A stretch of 64,000 nucleotides of DNA. Source: Actinomycetes bacterium (lineage in GTDB: Bacteria > Actinomycetota > Actinomycetes > Mycobacteriales > Mycobacteriaceae). This document shows, in pieces, positions 1-8,104 of the stretch. The translations under genes were made by a program, and so were the position numbers. The notes below the pieces were generated by a model. It did no database searches, was not told the DNA's origin, and saw nothing but the letters and a program-made list of their open reading frames with translations. Positions within the stretch are counted from its first letter, which is position 1. Every line of letters begins with the position of its first letter. The stretch covers positions 44,621 through 108,620 of the forward strand of contig JAEYMI010000103.1 in NCBI GenBank assembly GCA_023461275.1. The letters are read 5' to 3'.

Positions 1-756
1 GAGTCCTGCAAGAACGGCGACGAGCAGTACTGCGTCAAAGGCGTTGTGCAGACCTACAACTCACGCACCTACGAGGGTGAGTTCACCCACGGCGGCTACT
101 CGCAGCAGGTCGTCGTGACCGAGAACTTCGTCGTGCGCATTCCCGAGGGCATCGAACTCGATGTCGCCGCGCCGCTGCTGTGTGCCGGGATCACGCTGTA
201 TGCACCGCTCAAGCACTGGGGTGCCGGGCCGGGCAGCAGGGTCGCCATCATCGGGCTCGGCGGGCTCGGGCATGTCGGGGTGAAGATCGCCCATGCGCTG
301 GGCGCCGAGGTCACCGTCCTCAGCCAGACGCTGTCCAAGGAATCCGACGGCAAGCGCTTCGGCGCCGACCACTACTACGCCACCAGCGATGAGAAGACCT
401 TCGACGAGTTGCGGAGTAGTTTCGACCTGATCATCAACACCGTCTCGGTGAATCTCCCGCTCGACCGCTACCTCTCGTTGCTGGCCGTCGACGGCACCCT
501 CGTCGAACTCGGCGTGCCCGAACATCCGCTGGAACTGCAGGCGTTTTCGCTGCTCGCCAATCGTCGTTCGCTGGCGGGTTCGATGGTCGGCGGCATCGCC
601 GACACCCAGGAGATGCTCGACTTCTGCGCCGAGCACGGCATCGGGGCGGAGATCGAGACGATCAGCGCCGACGAGATCAACGACGCCTACGAACGCGTGG
701 TCGGCAGCGACGTCCGCTACCGCTTCGTCATCGACGCCGCGACGCTGTCCGACTGA
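1..756 (+). CDS. Zinc-type NAD(P)-dependent alcohol dehydrogenase, 3' part
   Basis: The reading frame is open from base 1, so the N-terminus lies outside the window; 251 residues are visible. They contain the end of the structural-zinc cysteine region (Cys3 and Cys11 of the visible part), the Rossmann motif GLGGLG and a typical MDR C-terminal domain. The style matches the YahK/cinnamyl-alcohol dehydrogenase branch, which interconverts aldehydes and alcohols with NADP(H) in the cytoplasm. The position directly before rpsH is unusual, because rpsN normally precedes rpsH. Family is secure; substrate is unknown. Confidence 0.85.
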   Translation, partial: ESCKNGDEQYCVKGVVQTYNSRTYEGEFTHGGYSQQVVVTENFVVRIPEGIELDVAAPLLCAGITLYAPLKHWGAGPGSRVAIIGLGGLGHVGVKIAHALGAEVTVLSQTLSKESDGKRFGADHYYATSDEKTFDELRSSFDLIINTVSVNLPLDRYLSLLAVDGTLVELGVPEHPLELQAFSLLANRRSLAGSMVGGIADTQEMLDFCAEHGIGAEIETISADEINDAYERVVGSDVRYRFVIDAATLSD

Positions 757-1087
757 TCGGGGGCGTCGTCGACGTGGGGGAGGGCGCCCGCCGAGCGCGA
801 CGATTTGGGTCTGAGCTCGGCTTTCCCTACACTAGAACGGTTGCCTGTGCCCTGTGTGCGCATTCACGCAGCTCAGGGTCACAACTGTTCAGATCGCCCC
901 ACGGGATGATCGACACAACTGAATAGTCGCCGGTGCTGGTGAAAAGCCAGGGGCACCGACGACGAGAACCTTTTCACAACTATCCACTTCGTGGAAGGCC
1001 CACCGCAGGTCACGGGGACGTTCTTCATGAGCAACCCGCCGATCGGCGCTGTATGGGAACCGCTACGAGAAAGGTTGACGGTCAACC
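757..1087 (+). other. Non-coding leader upstream of rpsH
   Basis: These 331 bases separate the dehydrogenase from rpsH. They hold a plausible sigma-A promoter (805-833) and then a leader of about 250 nt. A purine-rich GAGAAAGG at 1067-1074 is the only Shine-Dalgarno candidate for rpsH. A 24-codon ATG frame (1027-1101) overlaps the rpsH start by 14 nt. No other gene is visible. The leader is long enough to hold ribosomal-protein autoregulation, but I see no recognised motif. Confidence 0.5.
805..833 (+). promoter_or_regulatory. Candidate sigma-A promoter of the rpsH operon
   Basis: TTGGGT (805-810) and TACACT (828-833) are separated by exactly 17 bases. This fits the housekeeping -35/-10 layout and implies a start site near 840, about 250 nt ahead of rpsH. 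Read by eye only. Confidence 0.5.
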
Positions 1088-1486
1088 ATGACCATGACTG
1101 ACCCGATCGCAGACTTCTTGACACGTCTGCGCAACGCCAACTCGGCGTACCACGACGAGGTGACCCTCCCGTCGTCGAAGATCAAGGTGAACATCGCCGG
1201 GATCCTCAAGCGTGAGGGCTACATCACCGATTTCCGCGTCGAGGACGCGGAGGTCGGCAAGAACCTCATCGTTTCCCTCAAGTACGGACCCAGCCGTGAG
1301 CGGAGCATCGCCGGTTTGCGCCGCGTCTCCAAGCCCGGTCTGCGGGTGTACGCAAAGTCCACCAACCTGCCCAAGGTTCTCGGCGGCCTCGGCGTGGCGA
1401 TCATCTCCACGTCCTCCGGCCTGCTGACCGATCGCCAGGCAGCCAACCAGGGCGTGGGCGGCGAAGTCCTCGCCTACGTCTGGTAG
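1088..1486 (+). CDS. rpsH: 30S ribosomal protein S8
   Basis: 132 residues, normal length for S8, opening MTMTDPIADFLTRLRNAN and ending with the conserved GGEVLAYVW. S8 binds the central domain of 16S rRNA and in many bacteria represses its own operon. It is the first gene of a tightly packed run rpsH-rplF-rplR-rpsE-rpmD-rplO; rplF follows after 13 nt. A second in-frame ATG lies two codons downstream, so the start could shift by two residues. Confidence 0.97.
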   Translation: MTMTDPIADFLTRLRNANSAYHDEVTLPSSKIKVNIAGILKREGYITDFRVEDAEVGKNLIVSLKYGPSRERSIAGLRRVSKPGLRVYAKSTNLPKVLGGLGVAIISTSSGLLTDRQAANQGVGGEVLAYVW

Positions 1487-1499
1487 GGGAGGCCACACC

Positions 1500-2036
1500 A
1501 TGTCGCGTATTGGAAAGAACCCCATCGAGATCCCGTCGGGCGTCGACGTGACCGTCACCGGTCAGGACGTCACCGTCAAGGGACCCAAGGGCCAGTTGAG
1601 CCTGTCGGTCGCGGAGCCGATCGTTGTCGCCAAGGAAGACAACTCGATCGTCGTCACCCGCCCGAACGACGAGCGTCGCAACCGTGCACTGCACGGTCTG
1701 AGCCGTTCGCTGGTCAACAACCTGGTCATCGGAGTGACGCAGGGCTACACCACGAAGATGGAAATCTTCGGTGTCGGCTACCGCGTGCAGGCCAAGGGCA
1801 AGGACCTCGAGTTCGCCCTGGGCTACAGCCATCCCGTGCCGATCGAGGCCCCCGAAGGAATCACCTTCGCCGTGGAGTCCCCGACCAAGTTCTCGGTCTC
1901 GGGTATCGACAAGCAGCAAGTCGGCCAGATCTCGGCGAACATCCGCCGCCTGCGTCGCCCGGACCCGTACAAGGGCAAGGGCATTCGCTACGAGGGTGAG
2001 CAGATCCGTCGCAAGGTCGGAAAGACGGGTAAGTAA
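1500..2036 (+). CDS. rplF: 50S ribosomal protein L6
   Basis: 178 residues with the usual two-domain L6 layout, beginning MSRIGKNPIEIPSGV and ending with the basic tail EQIRRKVGKTGK. L6 sits near the factor-binding site of the 50S subunit. A GGGGAGG stretch just upstream of the ATG is the ribosome binding site. rplR starts 3 nt after the stop, which suggests translational coupling. Confidence 0.97.
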   Translation: MSRIGKNPIEIPSGVDVTVTGQDVTVKGPKGQLSLSVAEPIVVAKEDNSIVVTRPNDERRNRALHGLSRSLVNNLVIGVTQGYTTKMEIFGVGYRVQAKGKDLEFALGYSHPVPIEAPEGITFAVESPTKFSVSGIDKQQVGQISANIRRLRRPDPYKGKGIRYEGEQIRRKVGKTGK

Positions 2037-2039
2037 GCC

Positions 2040-2450
2040 ATGAGTGATACAGCAACCAAGACCAAGACCGTGCGCAAGCCGCTCGGCAAGGACGTTTCGA
2101 CGCGTCGTCGCACCGCGACCACGCAGCGTCACTTCCGTCTGCGCAAGAAGGTCAACGGCACGCCTGAGCGTCCCCGCCTGGCCGTCAAGCGCAGCAGCCG
2201 GCACATCCACGTGCAGCTGATCGACGACCTGGCCGGCAAGACGCTGGCCGCCGCGTCGACCATCGAGGCCGACGTGCGTGCCGCCGGTGGCGACAAGTCG
2301 GCGCAGGCCGCCAAGGTCGGCGAGCTGATCGCCGCCCGCGCCAAGGCAGCCGGTGTCGAGGCCGTCGTGTTCGACCGTGGTGGCAAGGACTACCACGGCC
2401 GGATCGCGGCTCTCGCCGACGCCGCCCGCGAGGGAGGCCTGAAGTTCTGA
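2040..2450 (+). CDS. rplR: 50S ribosomal protein L18
   Basis: 136 residues. The core (TTQRHFRLRKKVNGTPERPRL onward, ending DAAREGGLKF) is canonical L18, which carries 5S rRNA in the central protuberance. A basic, Thr/Lys-rich extension of about 25 residues precedes the core, as in other Mycobacteriales. The start ATG lies 3 nt after the rplF stop. Confidence 0.96.
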   Translation: MSDTATKTKTVRKPLGKDVSTRRRTATTQRHFRLRKKVNGTPERPRLAVKRSSRHIHVQLIDDLAGKTLAAASTIEADVRAAGGDKSAQAAKVGELIAARAKAAGVEAVVFDRGGKDYHGRIAALADAAREGGLKF

Positions 2451-2502
2451 TGACCACGATGACCATCTACACCAGCACCACCATGACCGGAGGGAACCTC
2501 TG

Positions 2503-3144
2503 ATGCCCGGACGTCAACGTGACGGCGGAAACGGACCCGCCGGAAACGACAACAACAACAACCAAGGCGGCGACCGTCGCGGCGGTGGCCGTGATCGTCG
2601 CGGCGGAGACCGCGGCGGCCGCGACCAGGACCGCAACCAGCTCGAGCGCGTCGTCGCCATCAACCGCGTCTCCAAGGTGGTCAAGGGTGGACGTCGGTTC
2701 TCCTTCACCGCTCTGGTGATCGTCGGCGACGGCCAGGGCATGGTCGGCGTCGGATACGGCAAGGCCAAGGAAGTTCCGGCCGCGATCCAGAAGGGCGTCG
2801 AAGAGGCTCGCAAGAACTTCTTCCGCGTGCCGCTGATCGGCAGCACCATCACCCACCCGGTTCAGGGTGAGGCTGCGGCCGGTGTCGTCATGCTGCGTCC
2901 GGCATCGGCCGGTACCGGTGTGATCGCCGGTGGCGCGGTGCGTGCCGTGCTCGAGTGCGCGGGCGTCCACGACGTTCTCGCCAAGAGCCTGGGCTCGGAC
3001 AACGCCATCAACGTCGTCCACGCCACCGTTGCCGCTCTGAAGATGCTGCAGCGTCCGGAAGAGGTCGCAGCCCGTCGTGGCCTGCCGATCGAAGATGTCG
3101 CACCCGCGGGCATGCTCCGTGCTCGCGCCGGCCAGGGAGTGTAA
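2503..3144 (+). CDS. rpsE: 30S ribosomal protein S5
   Basis: 213 residues. The first 45 or so are a low-complexity Gly/Asn/Arg/Asp tail; the S5 double-stranded-RNA-binding domain (ERVVAINRVSKVVKGGRRF) and the C-terminal S5 domain follow. S5 takes part in decoding fidelity and mRNA unwinding at the entry site. The ATG at 2503 has GGAGGG just upstream. The long disordered N-terminal extension is typical of actinobacterial S5. Confidence 0.96.
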   Translation: MPGRQRDGGNGPAGNDNNNNQGGDRRGGGRDRRGGDRGGRDQDRNQLERVVAINRVSKVVKGGRRFSFTALVIVGDGQGMVGVGYGKAKEVPAAIQKGVEEARKNFFRVPLIGSTITHPVQGEAAAGVVMLRPASAGTGVIAGGAVRAVLECAGVHDVLAKSLGSDNAINVVHATVAALKMLQRPEEVAARRGLPIEDVAPAGMLRARAGQGV

Positions 3145-3147
3145 GCC

Positions 3148-3330
3148 ATGGCAGAGCTGAAGATCACCCAGATCAAGGGCACCATTGGTACCAAGCAAAA
3201 CCAGCGTGACAGCCTGCGGACCCTCGGCCTGAAGGGCATCCGCAAGTCGGTCACCCGCGAGGACACCCCGATCAACCGCGGCTTGATCAACGTTGTTCGG
3301 CACCTCGTGACAGTCGAAGAGGTCAAGTAA
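3148..3330 (+). CDS. rpmD: 50S ribosomal protein L30
   Basis: 60 residues, standard for bacterial L30 (MAELKITQIKGTIGTKQNQ, then the GLKGIRKSV region). It starts 3 nt after rpsE. Its TAA stop shares one base with the rplO ATG. Confidence 0.96.
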   Translation: MAELKITQIKGTIGTKQNQRDSLRTLGLKGIRKSVTREDTPINRGLINVVRHLVTVEEVK

Positions 3331-3770
3331 TGACAATCAAGCTCCATCACCTTCGCCCCGCTCCGGGCGCGAAGACCGAGAAGACCCGTGTGGGTCGCGG
3401 TGAGGGCTCCAAGGGTAAGACCGCCGGTCGCGGCACCAAGGGCACCAAGGCGCGCAAGAACGTTCCCGCCGCTTTCGAGGGTGGCCAGATGCCGATCCAC
3501 ATGCGGTTGCCGAAGCTCAAGGGCTTCACCAACCGCAACCGGATCGAGTACCAGGTCGTCAACGTCGGCGACATCGCGCGGCTGTTCCCGCAGGGCGGCA
3601 CCATCGGCGTCGACGAGCTCGTCGCAGCCGGTGCGGTCCGCAAGAACCAGCTCGTGAAGGTGCTCGGCGACGGCGACCTCGGTGTCGCGGTCAACGTCAC
3701 CGCCAACAAGTTCACGGCCTCGGCCAAGGACAAGATCGCCGCAGCCGGCGGCAGCACCACCGAGCTCTGA
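3330..3770 (+). CDS. rplO: 50S ribosomal protein L15
   Basis: 146 residues with the L15 signatures GRGEGSKGKTAGRGTKG and GGQMPIHMRLPKLKGF. The start overlaps the rpmD stop by one base (TAATG). L15 organises 23S rRNA domains during 50S assembly. It is the last gene before a terminator-like hairpin. Confidence 0.97.
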   Translation: MTIKLHHLRPAPGAKTEKTRVGRGEGSKGKTAGRGTKGTKARKNVPAAFEGGQMPIHMRLPKLKGFTNRNRIEYQVVNVGDIARLFPQGGTIGVDELVAAGAVRKNQLVKVLGDGDLGVAVNVTANKFTASAKDKIAAAGGSTTEL

Positions 3771-3776
3771 CACTTT

Positions 3777-3830
3777 CGTCCGCCGGACGGTCACGGTCCC
3801 GCATTCGGGATCGCGATCGGCCGGCGGACG
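3777..3830 (+). terminator. Terminator-like hairpin after rplO
   Basis: CGTCCGCCGG (3777-3786) is the exact reverse complement of CCGGCGGACG (3821-3830). The 34-nt interior can form a second small hairpin (CCCG-CATT-CGGG). There is no T-run, as is common in high-GC actinobacteria. It sits between rplO and secY and probably ends or attenuates the rpsH operon transcript. Confidence 0.6.
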
Positions 3831-3993
3831 ATGGCGTCGTGCCACAGTAGTCCTGCCGTGCCGCCGTGACCGGCGACGATGGCGCGACTGTTAGAGTTCA
3901 AGCGTTCGTGTGGACGCTGCGGAGATCAACGTCGATTGCCGACCCGCGGGGCCTTAGAAGAAACCCGAGCGTGGTCGTCCCTAGGAGGAATCA

Positions 3994-5319
3994 GTGCTGT
4001 CCCCCCTCATCGCGGCTTTTCGGACGCCCGATCTGAGGAAGAAGATCCTCTTCGTCATCGGCATCATCATGCTGTACCGCCTCGGCGCGACCATCCCGTC
4101 GCCCGGCGTCGACTATCAGGCCGTGCGGACCTGTCTCGACGAGGTGTCGCGTGGTGACTCCAGCAACATCTACTCCCTGATCAACCTGTTCTCCGGCGGC
4201 GCATTGCTGCAGCTGTCGGTGTTCGCGATCGGGATCATGCCTTACATCACCGCGAGCATCATCGTGCAGCTGCTCACCGTGGTCATCCCGCGGTTCGAGC
4301 AACTCCGCAAGGAGGGCCAGTCCGGCCAGGCGAAGATGACGCAGTACACGCGCTACCTGACGGTGGCGTTGGCATTGCTCCAGTCGACCGGCATCGTCGC
4401 ACTTGCCGACCGCGGACAGTTGCTGCCCCAGGACTGCTCGACGAGCGATCAGATCCTCAACGACCAGTCGATCTTCGGCCTGTCGATCATCGTGCTGGTC
4501 ATGACCGCCGGTGCCTGTGTGGTCATGTGGTTCGGCGAGCTGATCACCGAGCGCGGCATCGGTAACGGTATGTCGCTGCTGATCTTCGCCGGAATCGCCG
4601 CCCGCATCCCGGCCGAGGGCAAAACCATCCTCGACACCCGCGGTGGCCTGGTCTTCGGTCTGGTGTGTTTGGCCGCGCTGCTCATCGTGGCCGGTGTGGT
4701 CTTCATCGAGCAGGGCCAGCGTCGAATCCCGGTGCAGTACGCCAAACGTATGGTCGGCCGCAAGATGTACGGCGGCTCGTCGACCTACCTGCCGCTCAAG
4801 GTCAACCAGGCCGGCGTCATCCCGGTGATCTTCGCGTCCTCGTTGCTCTATCTGCCGCAGTTGATCCTGCAGCTCACCCAGGGCTCGGGTGAGCAATCCG
4901 GTTGGCAGCAGTGGATCAGTCAGAACCTGACCAACCCGAGCAGCTGGGTCTACATCACGGTCTACTTCCTGATGATCATCTTCTTCACGTACTTCTATGT
5001 GGCGGTGACGTTCAATCCGGAGGAACGCGCCGACGACATGAAGAAGTACGGCGGCTTCATCCCCGGCATCCGGCCGGGTCAGCCGACCGCTGACTACCTC
5101 GGCTACGTGCTGAGCCGCATCACTCTGCCGGGTTCGATCTACCTCGGTATCATCGCGGTACTGCCGAACCTGTTCTTGGAGATAGGTAACAGCGGTGGTG
5201 TTCAGAACCTGCCATTTGGGGGCACGGCCGTGTTGATCATGGTCGGCGTGGGACTGGACACGATGAAGCAGGTCAACAGTCAGTTGATGCAACGCAAGTA
5301 TGAAGGATTCCTCAAGTGA
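3994..5319 (+). CDS. secY: Preprotein translocase channel subunit SecY
   Basis: 441 residues, normal for actinobacterial SecY, with ten hydrophobic segments and the motifs GGALLQLSVFAIGIMPYITA and GIGNGMSLLIF. It forms the protein-conducting channel in the plasma membrane; the motor SecA is encoded at the end of this window. GTG start chosen because AGGAGG lies at 3983-3988, 5 nt upstream. Its stop overlaps the adk start by 4 nt (GTGA). Confidence 0.97.
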   Translation: MLSPLIAAFRTPDLRKKILFVIGIIMLYRLGATIPSPGVDYQAVRTCLDEVSRGDSSNIYSLINLFSGGALLQLSVFAIGIMPYITASIIVQLLTVVIPRFEQLRKEGQSGQAKMTQYTRYLTVALALLQSTGIVALADRGQLLPQDCSTSDQILNDQSIFGLSIIVLVMTAGACVVMWFGELITERGIGNGMSLLIFAGIAARIPAEGKTILDTRGGLVFGLVCLAALLIVAGVVFIEQGQRRIPVQYAKRMVGRKMYGGSSTYLPLKVNQAGVIPVIFASSLLYLPQLILQLTQGSGEQSGWQQWISQNLTNPSSWVYITVYFLMIIFFTYFYVAVTFNPEERADDMKKYGGFIPGIRPGQPTADYLGYVLSRITLPGSIYLGIIAVLPNLFLEIGNSGGVQNLPFGGTAVLIMVGVGLDTMKQVNSQLMQRKYEGFLK

Positions 5320-5870
5320 GACTTGTCATTCTCGGGCCCCCCGGCGCCGGTAAGGGAACTCAGGCGGAACTGCTGAGCGAAGCTCTCGGCATCCCCCATA
5401 TCTCCACCGGAGATCTGTTCCGGGCCAATATCTCTCAGGGCACCGCCGTCGGTATCGAGGCCAAGCGCTATCTCGACGCCGGCGACCTCGTTCCCTCCGA
5501 GATCACCGTCGACATGGTGCGTTCACGCGTCGCCGAACCCGACGCGGCCAAGGGCTTCATCCTCGACGGGTTCCCTCGCTCCACCGAGCAGGCCGACGCC
5601 CTCAAGGACATCCTGGCCAACTTGGACACCACGCTCGACGCGGTCCTGTCCTTCGTCGTCGACGAGGACGTGGTGGTCGACCGCATGCTCGCTCGCGGTC
5701 GCGCCGACGACACCGAGGACGTCATCCGCAACCGGATGAAGGTCTACACCTCGGAGACCGCGCCGCTGCTCGAGTACTACGGCGATCAGGTCAAGACCAT
5801 CGACGCCGTCGGCGACGTCCAGGACGTCCACCAGCGCGTGCTCAGTGCGCTGGGCGCCGGCGTTTCCTGA
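5316..5870 (+). CDS. adk: Adenylate kinase
   Basis: 184 residues. The P-loop GPPGAGKGT is at residues 7-15, followed by the AMP-binding HISTGDLFR and GFPRS motifs. The LID is the short, zinc-free form (GRADDTEDVIRNRM). It interconverts ATP+AMP and 2 ADP. GTG start inside the secY stop (GTGA) implies coupling. secY-adk-map is the conserved actinobacterial order. Confidence 0.97.
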   Translation: MRLVILGPPGAGKGTQAELLSEALGIPHISTGDLFRANISQGTAVGIEAKRYLDAGDLVPSEITVDMVRSRVAEPDAAKGFILDGFPRSTEQADALKDILANLDTTLDAVLSFVVDEDVVVDRMLARGRADDTEDVIRNRMKVYTSETAPLLEYYGDQVKTIDAVGDVQDVHQRVLSALGAGVS

Positions 5871-5888
5871 CCCTCGGCGATCCATTCG

Positions 5889-6683
5889 ATGGGTTTTCGC
5901 AAAACCAAGAAGACGGTACCGTTCCGCAGCGCCGGTGAGCTCGATGCCATGGCTGCGGCCGGTGCCGTCGTCGGCAGGGCGCTGGTCGCCTGCCGCACCG
6001 CCGCCGCAGTCGGGGTGAGCACTCTCGAACTCGACGAGATCGCCGAGACAGTGATCCGTGAGTCCGGTGCGGTCCCGTCGTTCAAGGGCTACCACGGCTT
6101 TCCGGGATCGATCTGCAGCTCGGTCAACGATGTTGTGGTGCATGGCATCCCGTCGAAAGACGTGGTGCTGGCCGAGGGCGATCTGGTGTCCATCGACTGC
6201 GGTGCGATCCTCGATGGCTGGCATGGCGATTCGGCGTGGACCTTCGGTATCGGTGAGCTCTCCGAGGCCGACGCCGACCTCAGTGAGGCGACCCGATTGT
6301 CGTTGGAGGCGGGAATCGCCGCAATGGTCGACGGAGCGCGACTGACCGACATCTCCCATGCCATCGAGATGGGGACTCGTTCGGCGGAACAGAAGTTCGG
6401 CCGACGCTTCGGCATCGTCGACGGGTATGGCGGACATGGCATCGGCCGCGAGATGCACATGGAACCGTTCCTGGCCAACGAGGGAAAGCCCAATCGAGGC
6501 CCACTGTTGGTGGTGGGTTCCACGCTCGCCATCGAGCCGATGCTGACATTGGGCACCACCGAAACCACTGAGCTCGACGACAATTGGACCGTCATCACCG
6601 ATGACGGGTCGCGCACCGCGCACTGGGAGCACACCGTCGCGGTGACCGCCGACGGGCCGAGGATTCTGACTCAACGCCCATAA
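5889..6683 (+). CDS. map: Methionine aminopeptidase, type I
   Basis: 264 residues. All metal ligands of type I enzymes are visible: the Asp pair in SIDCGAILDGWHGDSAW, His in GYGGHGIGREMHMEP, Glu in LAIEPML and Glu in HWEHTVAVT. It removes N-terminal Met from nascent proteins. It starts 18 nt after adk. In many actinobacteria infA follows closely; here 18 kb intervene. Confidence 0.96.
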   Translation: MGFRKTKKTVPFRSAGELDAMAAAGAVVGRALVACRTAAAVGVSTLELDEIAETVIRESGAVPSFKGYHGFPGSICSSVNDVVVHGIPSKDVVLAEGDLVSIDCGAILDGWHGDSAWTFGIGELSEADADLSEATRLSLEAGIAAMVDGARLTDISHAIEMGTRSAEQKFGRRFGIVDGYGGHGIGREMHMEPFLANEGKPNRGPLLVVGSTLAIEPMLTLGTTETTELDDNWTVITDDGSRTAHWEHTVAVTADGPRILTQRP

Positions 6684-6716
6684 CGGCCCAAAAGGGTTGT
6701 CGCGGAAAGGCTCTGA

Positions 6717-7874
6717 TCACCCGAGTTTCGGTGCGGTGGCGGCCGGGCCTTCGGGGGCGATCGCATTGATCGGTGTGATGCCCCGGAACACGCCTTCGTC
6801 GTCGCATGCGATCAGTGGATCGAAGCGGGTTTCGGCGGGCCTCCTGTTGGCTTGCACGACGGCGCCGGTGGGATCGGTCGAGATGTTCATGATCATCGGG
6901 GAACGCCGCACGATGCGTCCCGGGCCATCGCGCAACACGAGACCGACCGGTCGCATCTCCGAGTCGACCACTGCGACCGCCGGATGGTCGGGATACTTGT
7001 CGAGGATCGCGACCAGGGTGGCGTCGTCGGTGCCCTCGGGTGCGGTAGAAGCTGCCACCGCGAACTCGCCGATGTTCTCGCGGCGCTCCGGCGACAGCGT
7101 CGGAAACGATTCCCAGAGTGCAGGATTGAGTTCGCCCATGGTTGGTGACGGTGGTCCCAGCAGATACCCCTGGCCCAGTGGGACTCCGATTTCTTGCAGA
7201 AGTCGAAGCTCGTCGACCTCCTCGATCCCTTCGACGATCAGCCACGAATCAATCGAACTCGACAGGCTCCCGAACATCTCCACCAAGGCGACCTTGGCGT
7301 CCTCGAATTGGAGCCGGGAGATCAGGCGTCGGTCGACCTTGACGAAGTCGGGACGGATCTCGAGGATTCGCTGGAGGTTGGAGTAGCCGGCCCCGGCGTC
7401 GTCGACCGCGATCAGGCCGCCCATCTCGCGAACCTCTGCCACGGTACGCGCCAGAAGGTCATAGTCACTGACCGAGTCGTGCTCGGTGAGCTCGAAGACG
7501 ATACCGGCGGTCGGCGTCCGGGCCAGAAGGGCACGCACGCGATCGGTTTGCAGGGCCAGTGGTGAAACATTAACGCCGAGAGTCTGACTGGCCGGAAGCA
7601 TGTGCTGGGCGCCGATGGCTTTCTCGAGCACCAGAGTCTCGAGCTCGACGGCTCTGCCGATGCGTTTCGCGGCCGCGAACCATTCGTCGGGTGTTGCCGA
7701 AGGCGAGTCGGGGAAGCGGCTCAACGCCTCATATCCCACCGAGCGCAGCCGACAGAGGGCCACTACGGGTTGGAAGAACAGCTGCGGATGACCGCCACGA
7801 TCAATGAATTCATCAACCGCCTGTTCCAGGTCCAGCGAATCGAACTCAGACAACGCACTCCATTCGACTTTCAC
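6717..7874 (-). CDS. EAL-domain protein with C-terminal CBS-like region (paralog 1)
   Basis: About 385 residues. Residues 15-245 are an EAL domain of the cyclic-di-GMP phosphodiesterase family with the key residues in place: EALSRF, NVSP, FELTEH, DDAGAGYSN, FVKVDR, VEGIE and LGQGYLLG. Loop 6 reads DDAGAGY instead of the common DDFGTGY. The last 120 residues look like a degenerate CBS-pair/sensor domain. No GGDEF domain and no membrane segment are seen. The GTG start at 7874 lacks a clear Shine-Dalgarno and is uncertain. It converges on map and is the last of three tandem paralogs on this strand. Confidence 0.85.
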   Translation of the reverse strand: MKVEWSALSEFDSLDLEQAVDEFIDRGGHPQLFFQPVVALCRLRSVGYEALSRFPDSPSATPDEWFAAAKRIGRAVELETLVLEKAIGAQHMLPASQTLGVNVSPLALQTDRVRALLARTPTAGIVFELTEHDSVSDYDLLARTVAEVREMGGLIAVDDAGAGYSNLQRILEIRPDFVKVDRRLISRLQFEDAKVALVEMFGSLSSSIDSWLIVEGIEEVDELRLLQEIGVPLGQGYLLGPPSPTMGELNPALWESFPTLSPERRENIGEFAVAASTAPEGTDDATLVAILDKYPDHPAVAVVDSEMRPVGLVLRDGPGRIVRRSPMIMNISTDPTGAVVQANRRPAETRFDPLIACDDEGVFRGITPINAIAPEGPAATAPKLG

Positions 7875-8104
7875 GTTTCACCAATGCAGGATGCGGGATA
7901 CCCGGTATCGGATCGCGTATAACCCGATGTCTCAGAACCCCTTGGAATCAACACTATTCGGCGCGGGCACATATCGCATCACTCGCCAGCACACATATTT
8001 CGCAAGGGCATTACCTTGGTTAATCGTCGACGAAGTAAATGGCTTCGACCAAACCGTTGAATGGCAGATTTCTCAGGTCACGGATTTCTTGCGTCGACGG
8101 AATC

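Noticed and set aside
3991..5292. Long open frame antisense to secY (and similar frames opposite rpsE, ahcY, mtrB, lpqB and others)
   Set aside because: In high-GC DNA the antisense frames of real genes stay open; these have His/Asp/Arg-rich composition, no ribosome binding sites and no family likeness.
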